Assembly (NCBI RefSeq): GCF_020829445.1
Contig: NZ_JAIVFV010000054.1
Span: 1-40,172, forward strand
Direction: 5' to 3'
Source of the DNA: Nostoc sp. CHAB 5836
GTDB lineage: Bacteria; Cyanobacteriota; Cyanobacteriia; Cyanobacteriales; Nostocaceae
Length of the DNA: 40,172 bases
A program made the translations under genes and the position numbers. The notes under the pieces were generated by a model. The model did no database searches. It was not told where the DNA came from and saw only the letters and a program-made list of their open reading frames with translations. Below, piece by piece: positions 33,821 to 40,172 of the stretch. Within the stretch, counting starts at the first letter, position 1. Every line of letters begins with the position of its first letter.

Positions 33821-35482
33821 ATGCCTCTATCAAATTCTGTTATTCGTCGCTATACACCCCCGACTTGCACCCTAGAAGTATTCGCGCAAAGCTCACCTCT
33901 GTCGCGTTGGATGGGGAAAACTGTCCTGAAACACCTGAGCTTTGAGCTACGTTTTGATGATCCCCGACTACCAGAAGAACAGAGAGTTCCAATTCGGGGC
34001 GATCGCGAACAACTCGAAGCTTTATGTGATGCTGTCACCAGCTACGTACAGCAATTCCTTCAACAGTCTCCAGAAAGCTTTTGGGTCGGTTTCTCCCGTA
34101 TCCAAGATTCAAGCACAGCACTGGATGAGCCGGAATTAAAGTCCTCAACAAAAACATTAAATGCCTTTAATACCCAGATTCCCAGGGCAAATATCCACTT
34201 AGAACCAAGCAGCTATTTAACTCACAAGTTATTTCTCGGTTCTCTTGCCAACCACTCATCTGGCCCCGTAATTCAACTCAGTCTGCTGCAACTATTTGAT
34301 TTAGCAAGTGCTTTAGATGAATACTCAACTGATGTCATGGCACTCCCAACTCTCAACAGCACGAGTTCAACTGTGAGGTTCCCTGCTTGGGCGCCTATTG
34401 CCGCAGTATTAGTATTAAGTGTAGGTTTTTTACCAGTTACTTGGCAATATGCTAACAACATTAGAGAAAAGCAACAGCAGACAGCCAAAACAGCAGATCC
34501 AGCAGCAGTAAAGACTGCTTTAGAACCTTCACCGCCCCTAAACTTTCCCACACCTGAACCTGGGCTAACCACTCCATCAGATAATTTGCTAGGTTCCACC
34601 CCTCCACTAGCCACATCCACTTTACCCCAAGCACCTTTAACAGTCCCTAATTCCAGTTTCTCTACACCCCCACCTCTAAATGCACTGACAATACCTCAGG
34701 GCACAACTGCAACCCTTCCTAGTAATCGAGCCATGCCTTCACTAGGAGAGGCCGCTACGCGAACGCCAACGGCGAGACGCTTTGAGAACGCTAACGCACC
34801 ATCCAGCAAAATCCCAGGCCAGGAAATTGCTATATTACCTAATCTGGGACAGAACCCTACAGGGTCAAGTCCCCAAGCTGGTACTCTCCCTCAACGGCGG
34901 AATTTGCCATCTAGGCTATCTCCTACTACAGGTAGCTTATCATCCAATATCTCACCAGTTTCCCCCCCGTCTCTTGACCCCATACCCAGTAATAATGGTG
35001 GCAATACCCTTGCCCAACCCAGCCCACTAAACTCACAACAGCTAGAGGAAAGAATTAATTCTCTACAGCCTCCTTCTCCTGGAGAAAAACCTGCTTCACA
35101 ACTTCCCTCCTCTGGAACTGCTGCTAATAATCCATTTATCGATCAATTAGGCGACCCACGCAAAGCCCCTACATCCACAGAAGTAGCTACAGGCACATTA
35201 TTTGACACACCTCAAGTAGCAGAAGCTAGAGAATACCTAACAAAGCGTTGGCAACCACCTACTGGACTGGGACAAATATTAGAGTACAGTTTGATAGTCA
35301 GTGTTGACGGCACAATTGAACGAATCTTTCCCCTCAATAAGGCAGCAAGAGAATTTGTTGATAACGCTGGGATGCCTGAAGTTGGTAAACCTTTTGTTTC
35401 CCCCAATAAACGCGGACAAAATGTCAGAATTCGAGTTGTTCTCAGTCCTGATGGCAAGGTACAGACTTTTCCAGATGAATAA
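33821..35482 (+). CDS. DUF4335 family protein, TonB-like topology
   Basis: A 553-residue single-pass membrane protein. The N-terminal domain (1-175, starting SVIRRYTPPTCTLEV) is the DUF4335 part and should be cytosolic. One transmembrane helix lies at 189-207 (AWAPIAAVLVLSVGFLPVTW). Then comes a 250-residue Pro/Ser/Thr/Asn-rich linker. A compact C-terminal domain (about 465-553, YLTKRWQPPTGLGQILEYSL onward) resembles in outline the C-terminal domain of TonB-like or periplasmic scaffold proteins. Part of the linker (about 308-326) is coded by a repeat insertion. It is paired with the DUF3038 gene upstream and followed by a terminator-like hairpin. The function is unknown. Confidence 0.8.
   Translation: MPLSNSVIRRYTPPTCTLEVFAQSSPLSRWMGKTVLKHLSFELRFDDPRLPEEQRVPIRGDREQLEALCDAVTSYVQQFLQQSPESFWVGFSRIQDSSTALDEPELKSSTKTLNAFNTQIPRANIHLEPSSYLTHKLFLGSLANHSSGPVIQLSLLQLFDLASALDEYSTDVMALPTLNSTSSTVRFPAWAPIAAVLVLSVGFLPVTWQYANNIREKQQQTAKTADPAAVKTALEPSPPLNFPTPEPGLTTPSDNLLGSTPPLATSTLPQAPLTVPNSSFSTPPPLNALTIPQGTTATLPSNRAMPSLGEAATRTPTARRFENANAPSSKIPGQEIAILPNLGQNPTGSSPQAGTLPQRRNLPSRLSPTTGSLSSNISPVSPPSLDPIPSNNGGNTLAQPSPLNSQQLEERINSLQPPSPGEKPASQLPSSGTAANNPFIDQLGDPRKAPTSTEVATGTLFDTPQVAEAREYLTKRWQPPTGLGQILEYSLIVSVDGTIERIFPLNKAAREFVDNAGMPEVGKPFVSPNKRGQNVRIRVVLSPDGKVQTFPDE
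34745..34800 (+). repeat. Repeat-derived in-frame segment in the DUF4335 gene
   Basis: Contains GGAGAGGCCGCTACGCGAAC and CGGCGAGACGCTTTGAGAAC, words shared with the mutS2 insertion. It codes SLGEAATRTPTARRFENANA within the low-complexity linker. Confidence 0.6.
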
Positions 35483-35510
35483 GTAAACTAATCCTTTTGA
35501 TGCCACTTGT

Positions 35511-35540
35511 AAAACTGGTACAAATATTGTGCCAGTTTCT
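35511..35540 (+). terminator. Hairpin terminator after the DUF4335 gene
   Basis: A 12-bp stem, AAACTGGTACAA paired with TTGTGCCAGTTT (one G-T pair), with an ATA loop, followed by a short TTTCT tract. It lies 30 bases after the stop codon. The T-run is weak, so termination may be partial. Confidence 0.55.
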
Positions 35541-35715
35541 ACGTACTCCAATTGCTCTTGAGTTTGCCTTTTGGAGTCCGGTTACCAAACTGGTCTGACT
35601 ATTGATACTAGTAAACCTACCACTTAATACAATCAGAGCATCTGGCGTGTGGGGTCAAATTCTATGCAACTTCACAAAGAATTGGTATAAATTATCCAGA
35701 GCAAAGGTAGGGAAT

Positions 35716-36000
35716 ATGCAAACAATTGGCTCTCAAAAAGACAGTGCTGCTTGGATTATTCAAACTTGGGCAGCTTTTATACTTTCTATTTCTATGACCA
35801 CCTTCGGCATTGTAAACTTACCGGTTGATAGCTGGGTGAAAGGCTTTATGGGTATGGGTTTAGCTTTTTCTGTTGGCTCAACTTTTACTTTGGCGAAAAC
35901 TACTAGAGACTTGCATGAGACTAGAAGATTAACCGCTAGGTTAGATGAGGCGAAAGTCGAAAAATTGCTTTCACAACACGATCCTCTAAATTTAAAATAA
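35716..36000 (+). CDS. YiaA/YiaB-type two-helix inner membrane protein
   Basis: A 94-residue protein with two transmembrane helices (about 13-33 and 43-63) and a charged C-terminal tail, matching the YiaAB two-helix family (QKDSAAWIIQTWAAFILSIS; FMGMGLAFSVGSTFTLAKTT). The frame is open further upstream to 35602, but the ATG at 35716 has GGTAGGGA just before it and begins the conserved region, so I place the start there. The family role is unknown. It is convergent with the ferredoxin operon. Confidence 0.75.
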   Translation: MQTIGSQKDSAAWIIQTWAAFILSISMTTFGIVNLPVDSWVKGFMGMGLAFSVGSTFTLAKTTRDLHETRRLTARLDEAKVEKLLSQHDPLNLK

Positions 36001-36126
36001 AAGCAGTCATGGCAATTGTGGATTAAAAAGCTTTACCAAAAAGCCATTTCCGGAATATCAAACAATACTACTTTTTTCTACTTGATGTAATTTAGACATC
36101 AGAAATTAACTATATGACAAAAAACG

Positions 36127-36151
36127 AAAGGACTGGTGTATCCAGTCCTTT
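36127..36151 (-). terminator. Terminator for the ferredoxin operon
   Basis: A 10-bp stem, AAAGGACTGG/CCAGTCCTTT, with a 5-base loop. On the minus strand it is followed by CGTTTTTTG, a proper T-tract, placing a factor-independent terminator 26 bases after the ferredoxin stop. It could work in both directions for the convergent gene ending at 36000. Confidence 0.75.
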
Positions 36152-36176
36152 GTTATATTTATTTAACTTTTTTATC

Positions 36177-36638
36177 TTAATAACGGGATTTTTTGGTCTT
36201 TAACTTTTGCTTTTTACGCCGACTTTCGCTAGCAGCAACTGCGTGTTCTACCGGATAACCCACTATAGGAATTACCTGATATTTGCGTTCTTCCTCTAAC
36301 TTTTTCAGTTCAGTGTAATCAACCCAGTGAATGCAATCAACCGGACAAGTGTCAATTGCTTCTTGGATAATTTCCTCAGCGTCCCCATCTTGCCGAACCA
36401 CGCGCGATCGCCCGTAATCTGGTTCAATATAAAAGGTGTTACGCGCAACGTGAGCGCAATGCTTGCAGCCAATACAGGTGATTTCGTCAACATAAACACC
36501 ATTTTGGCGCAGCATACCACCCAATTCCGGTTCCAAACCAGAACGTCCTGGGGCATCCCGTAAAAAACCCCCTAATTCTGGTTCCAAACCGGAACGGTTG
36601 TCTTCTTGTTCTTCTAGCGACGGCAGAAAATCAGCCAT
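36177..36638 (-). CDS. 4Fe-4S ferredoxin with tandem N-terminal motif
   Basis: A 153-residue soluble iron-sulfur protein. The cluster ligands are C55, C58 and C61 (CIGCKHC) with C98 (TCPVDC), and C102 is a fifth cysteine; the pattern fits a single 4Fe-4S cluster. The N-terminus carries a tandem duplication, RSGLEPELGGFLRDAPG (15-31) and RSGLEPELGGMLRQNG (32-47). The tail is very basic (KKQKLKTKKSRY). It overlaps the upstream Ycf35 gene by one base (TAATG), indicating translational coupling. Such ferredoxins linked to Ycf35 are widespread in cyanobacteria; the redox partner is not known to me. Confidence 0.88.
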   Translation of the reverse strand: MADFLPSLEEQEDNRSGLEPELGGFLRDAPGRSGLEPELGGMLRQNGVYVDEITCIGCKHCAHVARNTFYIEPDYGRSRVVRQDGDAEEIIQEAIDTCPVDCIHWVDYTELKKLEEERKYQVIPIVGYPVEHAVAASESRRKKQKLKTKKSRY

Positions 36639-37024
36639 TACGCACTCCAGCGCTGTACTACCAGGCGAATTGAACCATCTTCATTTTTTTGTTGTTCAGA
36701 GACTTGAAAACCAACACGGGCGGTTTCTTTCACAACTGTTTGATAAGCATAGCGCTGTGTTACCTGGCGCAAAAACCCATCGACAGACAAATCTTGCTGC
36801 CAATATTGCAAGTCAGCCACCAGTTCATATTCCTTGCCATTCCATCTAAAACCGATGTCATAGCCATTTTCCTGCTCAATACTAACTTCCGCAGGATGGG
36901 TTTGACCGCGATAGCCACGGACTTCACGTGGGCCGGGCTTCCAGTCTACGCCCAATTCAGTTAAAGCATCTTTCAAAGAATCAAGGTTACGAATTTGAGT
37001 CTTAATTTGGCTAAAGTGTGACAT
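36638..37024 (-). CDS. ycf35: Ycf35 (DUF1257) protein
   Basis: A 128-residue homologue of Ycf35, a DUF1257 protein encoded in cyanobacteria and in red-lineage plastid genomes. Recognised from MSHFSQIKTQIRNLDSLKDAL, the central REVRGYRGQ and the C-terminal RYAYQTVVKETARVGF. No catalytic motif or membrane segment is visible, and the function is unknown. Its TAA stop shares a base with the ferredoxin ATG, and the DUF2997 gene lies 39 bases upstream, forming one operon. Confidence 0.88.
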   Translation of the reverse strand: MSHFSQIKTQIRNLDSLKDALTELGVDWKPGPREVRGYRGQTHPAEVSIEQENGYDIGFRWNGKEYELVADLQYWQQDLSVDGFLRQVTQRYAYQTVVKETARVGFQVSEQQKNEDGSIRLVVQRWSA

Positions 37025-37063
37025 GGTGGTTGTGAATTAATAACACTAAACTACTGTGAAAAC

Positions 37064-37273
37064 TTACCAATCGCTGTAAGTGGTGTGTGTATTCGCCACA
37101 TTAGATTGCTGCACCTTAGCGGCGAAATATTCTGAGGTTGCCTCATGATTAAGTACTTGCCCTAGCTGTGCCTCTATTGCTGCTGTAACCTCAGCACAAG
37201 ACGCACCCACAATACCGGTGACTTTTTCTTGTACCCGACCGTCTGGATAAATTATGAACTCTAATGTCTCCAT
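37064..37273 (-). CDS. DUF2997 family protein
   Basis: A 69-residue protein starting METLEFIIYPDGRVQEKVTG, characteristic of DUF2997, which commonly precedes Ycf35 in cyanobacteria. I place the start at the ATG at 37273, because an upstream TTG in frame would add only four non-conserved residues. It is the first gene of the DUF2997-Ycf35-ferredoxin operon. The central C-A-E-V region and EAQLGQVLNHEAT are the main landmarks. The function is unknown. Confidence 0.8.
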   Translation of the reverse strand: METLEFIIYPDGRVQEKVTGIVGASCAEVTAAIEAQLGQVLNHEATSEYFAAKVQQSNVANTHTTYSDW

Positions 37274-37784
37274 TCTTTTGGCCAACTAGGATAAGTACGC
37301 TTAGATTGTACTGCCTTAGCAGAAGGCTACAAATATAGCCGTAGGAACATTTTTACTTAGATACAAACTTGCCATTTGTTAACTAATGTTCCATCTTTCA
37401 ACATATATATCTCAGAATCTTTACAAAACTTATCAATATTATAAGCACACACATCAGTCTTTAGTTAGTTTCTCTTAACCTCATTGATTAGTCAAGATAA
37501 AAACTAGAGCTAGCTAAATAAGCTGCAAAAGTCCTAAAAATAAGCATTAGAGGTAGTATAGTCAGGAAGAAAATTCACAAAAATATAAAATTTATTGAAA
37601 AAATTTATTATTACCATTCGATTTAGCATGATTCTCTTAAGCCTTTTCAGGGCGTAGTGTCAGCCTAGAGCAAGACACTGGAGTATACTTACGTAGGCAT
37701 TGTATGAGGTTTTTGGTATAGCGGCTGTACCTGGTATGGGGTGTAAAGGGATTTTTAGACTGCGTTCGCCATTTTCTAGTCTTA
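37274..37784. other. AT-rich intergenic region, no gene
   Basis: About 510 bases upstream of the DUF2997 operon and before R5 copy 2. It is AT-rich (for example 37570-37610) and presumably holds the operon promoter on the minus strand. A small inverted repeat GTGTC/GACAC occurs near 37658-37678. I see no RNA gene and no known repeat. Confidence 0.45.
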
Positions 37785-37947
37785 GAGGTTGTTTGAAAAG
37801 TCCTCTTGTAGGTATCAAAACGTTCTAGATCCCCCTAAATCCCCCTTAAAAAGGGGGACTTTGATTCCGGTTCCCCCCTTTTTAAGGGGGGTTAGGGGGG
37901 ATCAACAAGTGCCTAAAATCACAGTGAAATACTTTTCAAACGTCCTC
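37785..37947 (-). mobile_element. R5 MITE-like element, copy 2
   Basis: A 163-bp element with ends GAGGTTGTTTGAAAAGT and ACTTTTCAAACGTCCTC, flanked by TTA (37782-37784, 37948-37950). Reverse-complemented, it matches 32310-32546 without that copy's extra insertion. It is open in frame with the phosphatase gene that starts 39 bases later. Confidence 0.85.
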
Positions 37948-37986
37948 TTAGTGAGATTTACCAACCTCGACTCTAGACAGTTAAGT

Positions 37987-38532
37987 ATGTACAAGTTTGC
38001 CCCAGCTTACGAGAAAGAGCAAATAGTCTTTGGTGCTGCACGACCTGGATACAGTGACGAGAATGTTCAGGATTGGATAGAATTTATGAAACGCCAAAAT
38101 ATCAAGCGTGTTTGCTGTCTTCTTGCTGAACAACAGCTAGCTTCTTACTCTGATCTTCTAAGCATATACAAACAGGAATTTGGGAATCAGCTAGTTTGTT
38201 GGGCACCAATTGCAGATTTTTATTTATCTGATTTAGAAACCCTCACACAGAAAATACTTCCTTTCTTAATAGAAGCAGATAAACAAAATGAGAAAGTGGT
38301 TGTACACTGCTCTGGTGGGATTGGACGTACTGGGCACGTGTTAGCGGCATGGCTAGTTAGTGTCCGAGGATTATCAAATCAAGCTGCAATAAATGCTGTC
38401 AAGAGAACAGGAAGAAATCCTTATGAAGCTGCGTTAGCTGCTGTATTTAGAGGTAGAAATCCCTTGACAGTTGTAAAAGAACTTGACCTGCTTCTGAATG
38501 ATTGCCGTCTAGCAGTGGATAAAAAATTTTAA
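37987..38532 (+). CDS. Dual-specificity/tyrosine-type protein phosphatase
   Basis: A 181-residue cysteine phosphatase. The signature is VVHCSGGIGRTGH, with nucleophile C108 and phosphate-binding R114 (C-X5-R). D77 in APIADFYLSD is a candidate general acid. Such enzymes remove phosphate from Tyr/Ser/Thr or from small phosphorylated molecules; the substrate here is unknown. The reading frame stays open upstream to 37789, but that part is translated R5 repeat. The first Met after it, at 37987, precedes the fold (FAPAYEKEQIVFGAARPGY), so I use it. A methyltransferase-like gene follows after 46 bases. Confidence 0.82.
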   Translation: MYKFAPAYEKEQIVFGAARPGYSDENVQDWIEFMKRQNIKRVCCLLAEQQLASYSDLLSIYKQEFGNQLVCWAPIADFYLSDLETLTQKILPFLIEADKQNEKVVVHCSGGIGRTGHVLAAWLVSVRGLSNQAAINAVKRTGRNPYEAALAAVFRGRNPLTVVKELDLLLNDCRLAVDKKF

Positions 38533-38578
38533 GTTTACTATTATCTGGTGTAATCAGTATATTGACGAGGTAAATTCT

Positions 38579-39268
38579 ATGGCAATGGTTCTAGATAAAA
38601 TAGTTCCTTTTGGGAGGTCAATGGATGAATATATAAAAATATTCAATTTAACAAATGCAGATTTAAATAAAAGAATCATTGGCATTGGGGATGGGCCAGC
38701 AAGCTTTAATGCAGAAATGACACGTGAGGGTAAAAGTGTCGTTTCTGTTGATCCACTGTACCAATTTTCCGGTGATGAAATATTGCAAAGATTCAATGAA
38801 GTAGTAGATAATATCATTAACCAAGTCAAAGCTACATCAAATGATTGGGTATGGAGCTATCATAAATCCCCAGACGATTTGCGAAACAATCGAGTTCAAG
38901 TTATTCAAGAGTTTCTGTCTGATTATGAAACTGGCAAAAAGAGTAACAGATACATAGTCGGAGAATTGCCGAAATTGGCTAATGATAATCAAGAATTTGA
39001 TATAGCTCTTTGTTCACATTTATTATTTCTATATTCCGACCATCTCGATTACGATTTTCACTTCAATTCAGTAGGTGAGATGTTGCGTATTGCTAAAGAA
39101 GTCCGAATATTTCCCCTGATAACTTTAATGTGGAAACATTCACAACATTTAGATGAAATAGTTAGATATTACACTTCAAGGGGTTATAAAATAGATATTG
39201 AAAAGGTTGAATATGAACTACAACCTGGTGGAAATCAGATGTTGAAGATAAGCAAAGATGTTAAGTAG
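38579..39268 (+). CDS. SAM-dependent methyltransferase-like protein
   Basis: A 229-residue protein with a class I methyltransferase pattern: glycine-rich motif IIGIGDGP (33-40), acidic D58 at the end of strand 2 (SVVSVDPLY), and a later FDIALCSHLLFLYSD (about 139-153), where a motif IV-like acidic residue would lie. The C-terminal part, VEYELQPGGNQMLKI, fits the final beta hairpin. The ATG at 38579 follows GAGGTAAA; a second ATG lies two codons in. It is probably co-transcribed with the phosphatase gene upstream. The stop codon lies inside the left end of an R6 element. The substrate is unknown. Confidence 0.65.
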   Translation: MAMVLDKIVPFGRSMDEYIKIFNLTNADLNKRIIGIGDGPASFNAEMTREGKSVVSVDPLYQFSGDEILQRFNEVVDNIINQVKATSNDWVWSYHKSPDDLRNNRVQVIQEFLSDYETGKKSNRYIVGELPKLANDNQEFDIALCSHLLFLYSDHLDYDFHFNSVGEMLRIAKEVRIFPLITLMWKHSQHLDEIVRYYTSRGYKIDIEKVEYELQPGGNQMLKISKDVK

Positions 39269-39468
39269 GTCGGCGCAATTAAAGCTAACTACCTAATGCT
39301 GTCACTTGTACTGAGCGACTTGTACTGAGCGTAGTCGAAGTAAGTCGAAGTATTTGTCCTTTGTCACTTGTACTGAGCGAAGTCGAAGTATTGGTCATTA
39401 GTAAAGATTTTAAGGCTATTCACGTTTCGTAACATACTTTGATTTTTTCACACCAACTTACTTATATA
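39262..39468 (+). mobile_element. R6 MITE-like element, copy 2
   Basis: The left end TAAGTAGGTCGGCG and right end CACCAACTTACTTATA are inverted repeats. The body matches 14474-14608 (reverse strand), including GCTGTCA, GATTTT and CGTAACAT words, but is longer owing to added TTGTACTGAGCG units. The element overlaps the last codons and the stop of the methyltransferase-like gene. No gene in the gap to 39548. Confidence 0.7.
39303..39389 (+). repeat. CTTGTACTGAGCG(T/A)AGTCGAAGTA repeat units
   Basis: Three partial or full units of CTTGTACTGAGCG with AGTCGAAGTA, interspersed with heptamer-like TTTGTCC, inserted within R6 copy 2. A common filler repeat in Nostoc-type genomes. Confidence 0.75.
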
Positions 39469-39548
39469 ATTCGTATTCTATAGAGAATTGGTATAACCAT
39501 TGCGGTTGGAATCTTATAACCATCCGGTGTATGCTATTGTTAGGCACA

Positions 39549-39878
39549 TTATTCAGCAAAAATTTCAGCTAAGGTATCTAAAACTGCTTTTTGTTCATCA
39601 GAGTCAATTTGACCTAGCTTTTTGACTAATCGAGTTTTGTCAACTGTACGAATTTGATCTAGAACGATTTGCCCATCCTTGCCCTGAAACTGACAAACAA
39701 CACGAGTCGGATAAGAGTGTCCTTTAGTTGTCATCGGAACAACAATAACCGTGGCAATATGTTTGTTCATCTCATCTGGTGAAATTACTACACAGGGTCT
39801 TGTCTTCTGAATCTCACTACCAACCGTTGGGTCGAGGTTAACTAAAAACACATCAAATCGATTGACTACCACTCCCAT
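39549..39878 (-). CDS. MazF/PemK-type endoribonuclease toxin
   Basis: A 109-residue toxin of the MazF/PemK family, which cleaves RNA at short specific sequences. Recognised from RFDVFLVNLDPTVGSEIQKTRPCVVISPDEMN, the TVIVVPMTTKG strand and the FQGKDGQIVLDQIRTVDKTRL segment. The frame is open five codons further upstream, but the ATG at 39878 directly precedes the conserved start. It overlaps the antitoxin gene by 13 bases, as usual for such operons. The cut site cannot be read from sequence. Confidence 0.88.
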   Translation of the reverse strand: MGVVVNRFDVFLVNLDPTVGSEIQKTRPCVVISPDEMNKHIATVIVVPMTTKGHSYPTRVVCQFQGKDGQIVLDQIRTVDKTRLVKKLGQIDSDEQKAVLDTLAEIFAE

Positions 39879-40126
39879 TCTATATGCTCCCACTCTGTAG
39901 TTACGGCATCATCAAGGAGTGCATCATCATGTTGCTTCGCCATTTTTTCAAATGCTTCTTCCCACCCCTGACGCGATTGAGAAGCAGCACGGATAATTAG
40001 ATGACAATCTTGAATTTCAATTTCTACCTCTTCACCAATACCACTTTGCTCCAGCAGAAGTTTAGGAATGCGAATACCTTGAGAGTTCCCGATTTTAACA
40101 ATACGGGTTCTAATTGCTGTCCCCAT
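39866..40126 (-). CDS. MazE/AbrB-type antitoxin
   Basis: An 86-residue antitoxin. The N-terminal SpoVT-AbrB DNA-binding fold (about 5-50) reads RTRIVKIGNSQGIRIPKLLLEQ, and the acidic, tryptophan-rich tail (EWEHIEWEW) is the likely toxin-binding part. It precedes and overlaps the toxin gene. The pair probably represses its own promoter, which should lie in 40127-40172 or beyond the window edge. Confidence 0.88.
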   Translation of the reverse strand: MGTAIRTRIVKIGNSQGIRIPKLLLEQSGIGEEVEIEIQDCHLIIRAASQSRQGWEEAFEKMAKQHDDALLDDAVTTEWEHIEWEW

Positions 40127-40172
40127 GAGGATATTTATTCTTTGTTGTAGTTACATTGTGATTACTAACTAG

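Noticed and set aside
35602..35715. Upstream extension of the two-helix membrane protein
   Set aside because: The conserved region and a good ribosome binding site begin at the ATG at 35716.
37789..37986. N-terminal extension of the phosphatase
   Set aside because: Codes the R5 element; the inverted ends and TTA duplication show it is inserted DNA.

Overview
The window reads as chromosomal DNA of a filamentous, heterocyst-forming cyanobacterium (Nostoc/Anabaena type). Evidence: many HIP1 octamers (GCGATCGC), cyanobacterial protein families (Ycf35/DUF1257, DUF2997, DUF3038, DUF4335, DUF2288, a LabA-like NYN protein, HstK-type Ser/Thr-His double kinases) and short tandemly repeated heptamers (TTGGTCA type, AATTACG type) known from heterocystous cyanobacteria. 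No rRNA, tRNA or CRISPR array was recognised.

Layout. 1-143: 3' piece of a dnaA-like frame that ends in a premature stop. 289-2689 (minus): NYN nuclease-fold protein and metG. 3069-5041 (plus): a PlsC-type acyltransferase and an alpha/beta hydrolase, separated by nested small repeats. 5335-8402: a DUF697/EcsC-like membrane protein and leucyl aminopeptidase (pepA), with a small unlisted minus-strand gene between them. 8731-12046: plsX-fabH-fabD, the entry into fatty-acid and phospholipid synthesis, with heptamer arrays in both spacers. 12106-26111 (minus): a 14 kb signalling block with a dCache/HAMP histidine kinase and two paralogous proteins of about 1,800 residues that join a Ser/Thr kinase, an AAA ATPase, a helical-repeat region, a GAF domain and a histidine kinase. 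26371-28619: plsC, an AI-2E-family membrane protein and DUF2288. 29130-32284: mutS2 (with an in-frame repeat insertion inside its ATPase domain) and a Uma2-family protein. 32966-36000: the DUF3038-DUF4335 pair and a small two-helix membrane protein. 36177-37273 (minus): the DUF2997-Ycf35-ferredoxin operon. 37987-39268: a cysteine phosphatase and a methyltransferase-like protein. 39549-40126 (minus): a MazEF-type toxin-antitoxin pair.

The most striking feature is the density of small non-autonomous repeats. I sort them into families R1-R7 (my own labels): R1, AGACAT-ended, about 93 bp, 3-bp direct repeats at two copies; R2, AGGACTTACG-ended, 93 bp, 5-bp direct repeats, nested in R1; R3, G/C-rich repeat with GTGCAACTT ends; R4, an undelimited direct repeat; R5, GAGG(A/T)TGTTTG-ended, 3-bp direct repeats; R6, TATAAGTAAGTCGG-ended, lying at gene 3' ends; R7, CAATAC-ended, 119-126 bp, with perfect 10-bp direct repeats at two copies. 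Repeats also enter coding sequence in frame: in mutS2, in the DUF4335 gene, in one giant kinase, and at the start of the phosphatase frame. Heptamer lattices supply the start codons of fabD and of the alpha/beta hydrolase gene.

Functionally, the centre is lipid building (plsX, fabH, fabD, plsC and a second PlsC-like enzyme), interrupted by a large signalling block. All family names come from reading motifs by eye; no searches were run.
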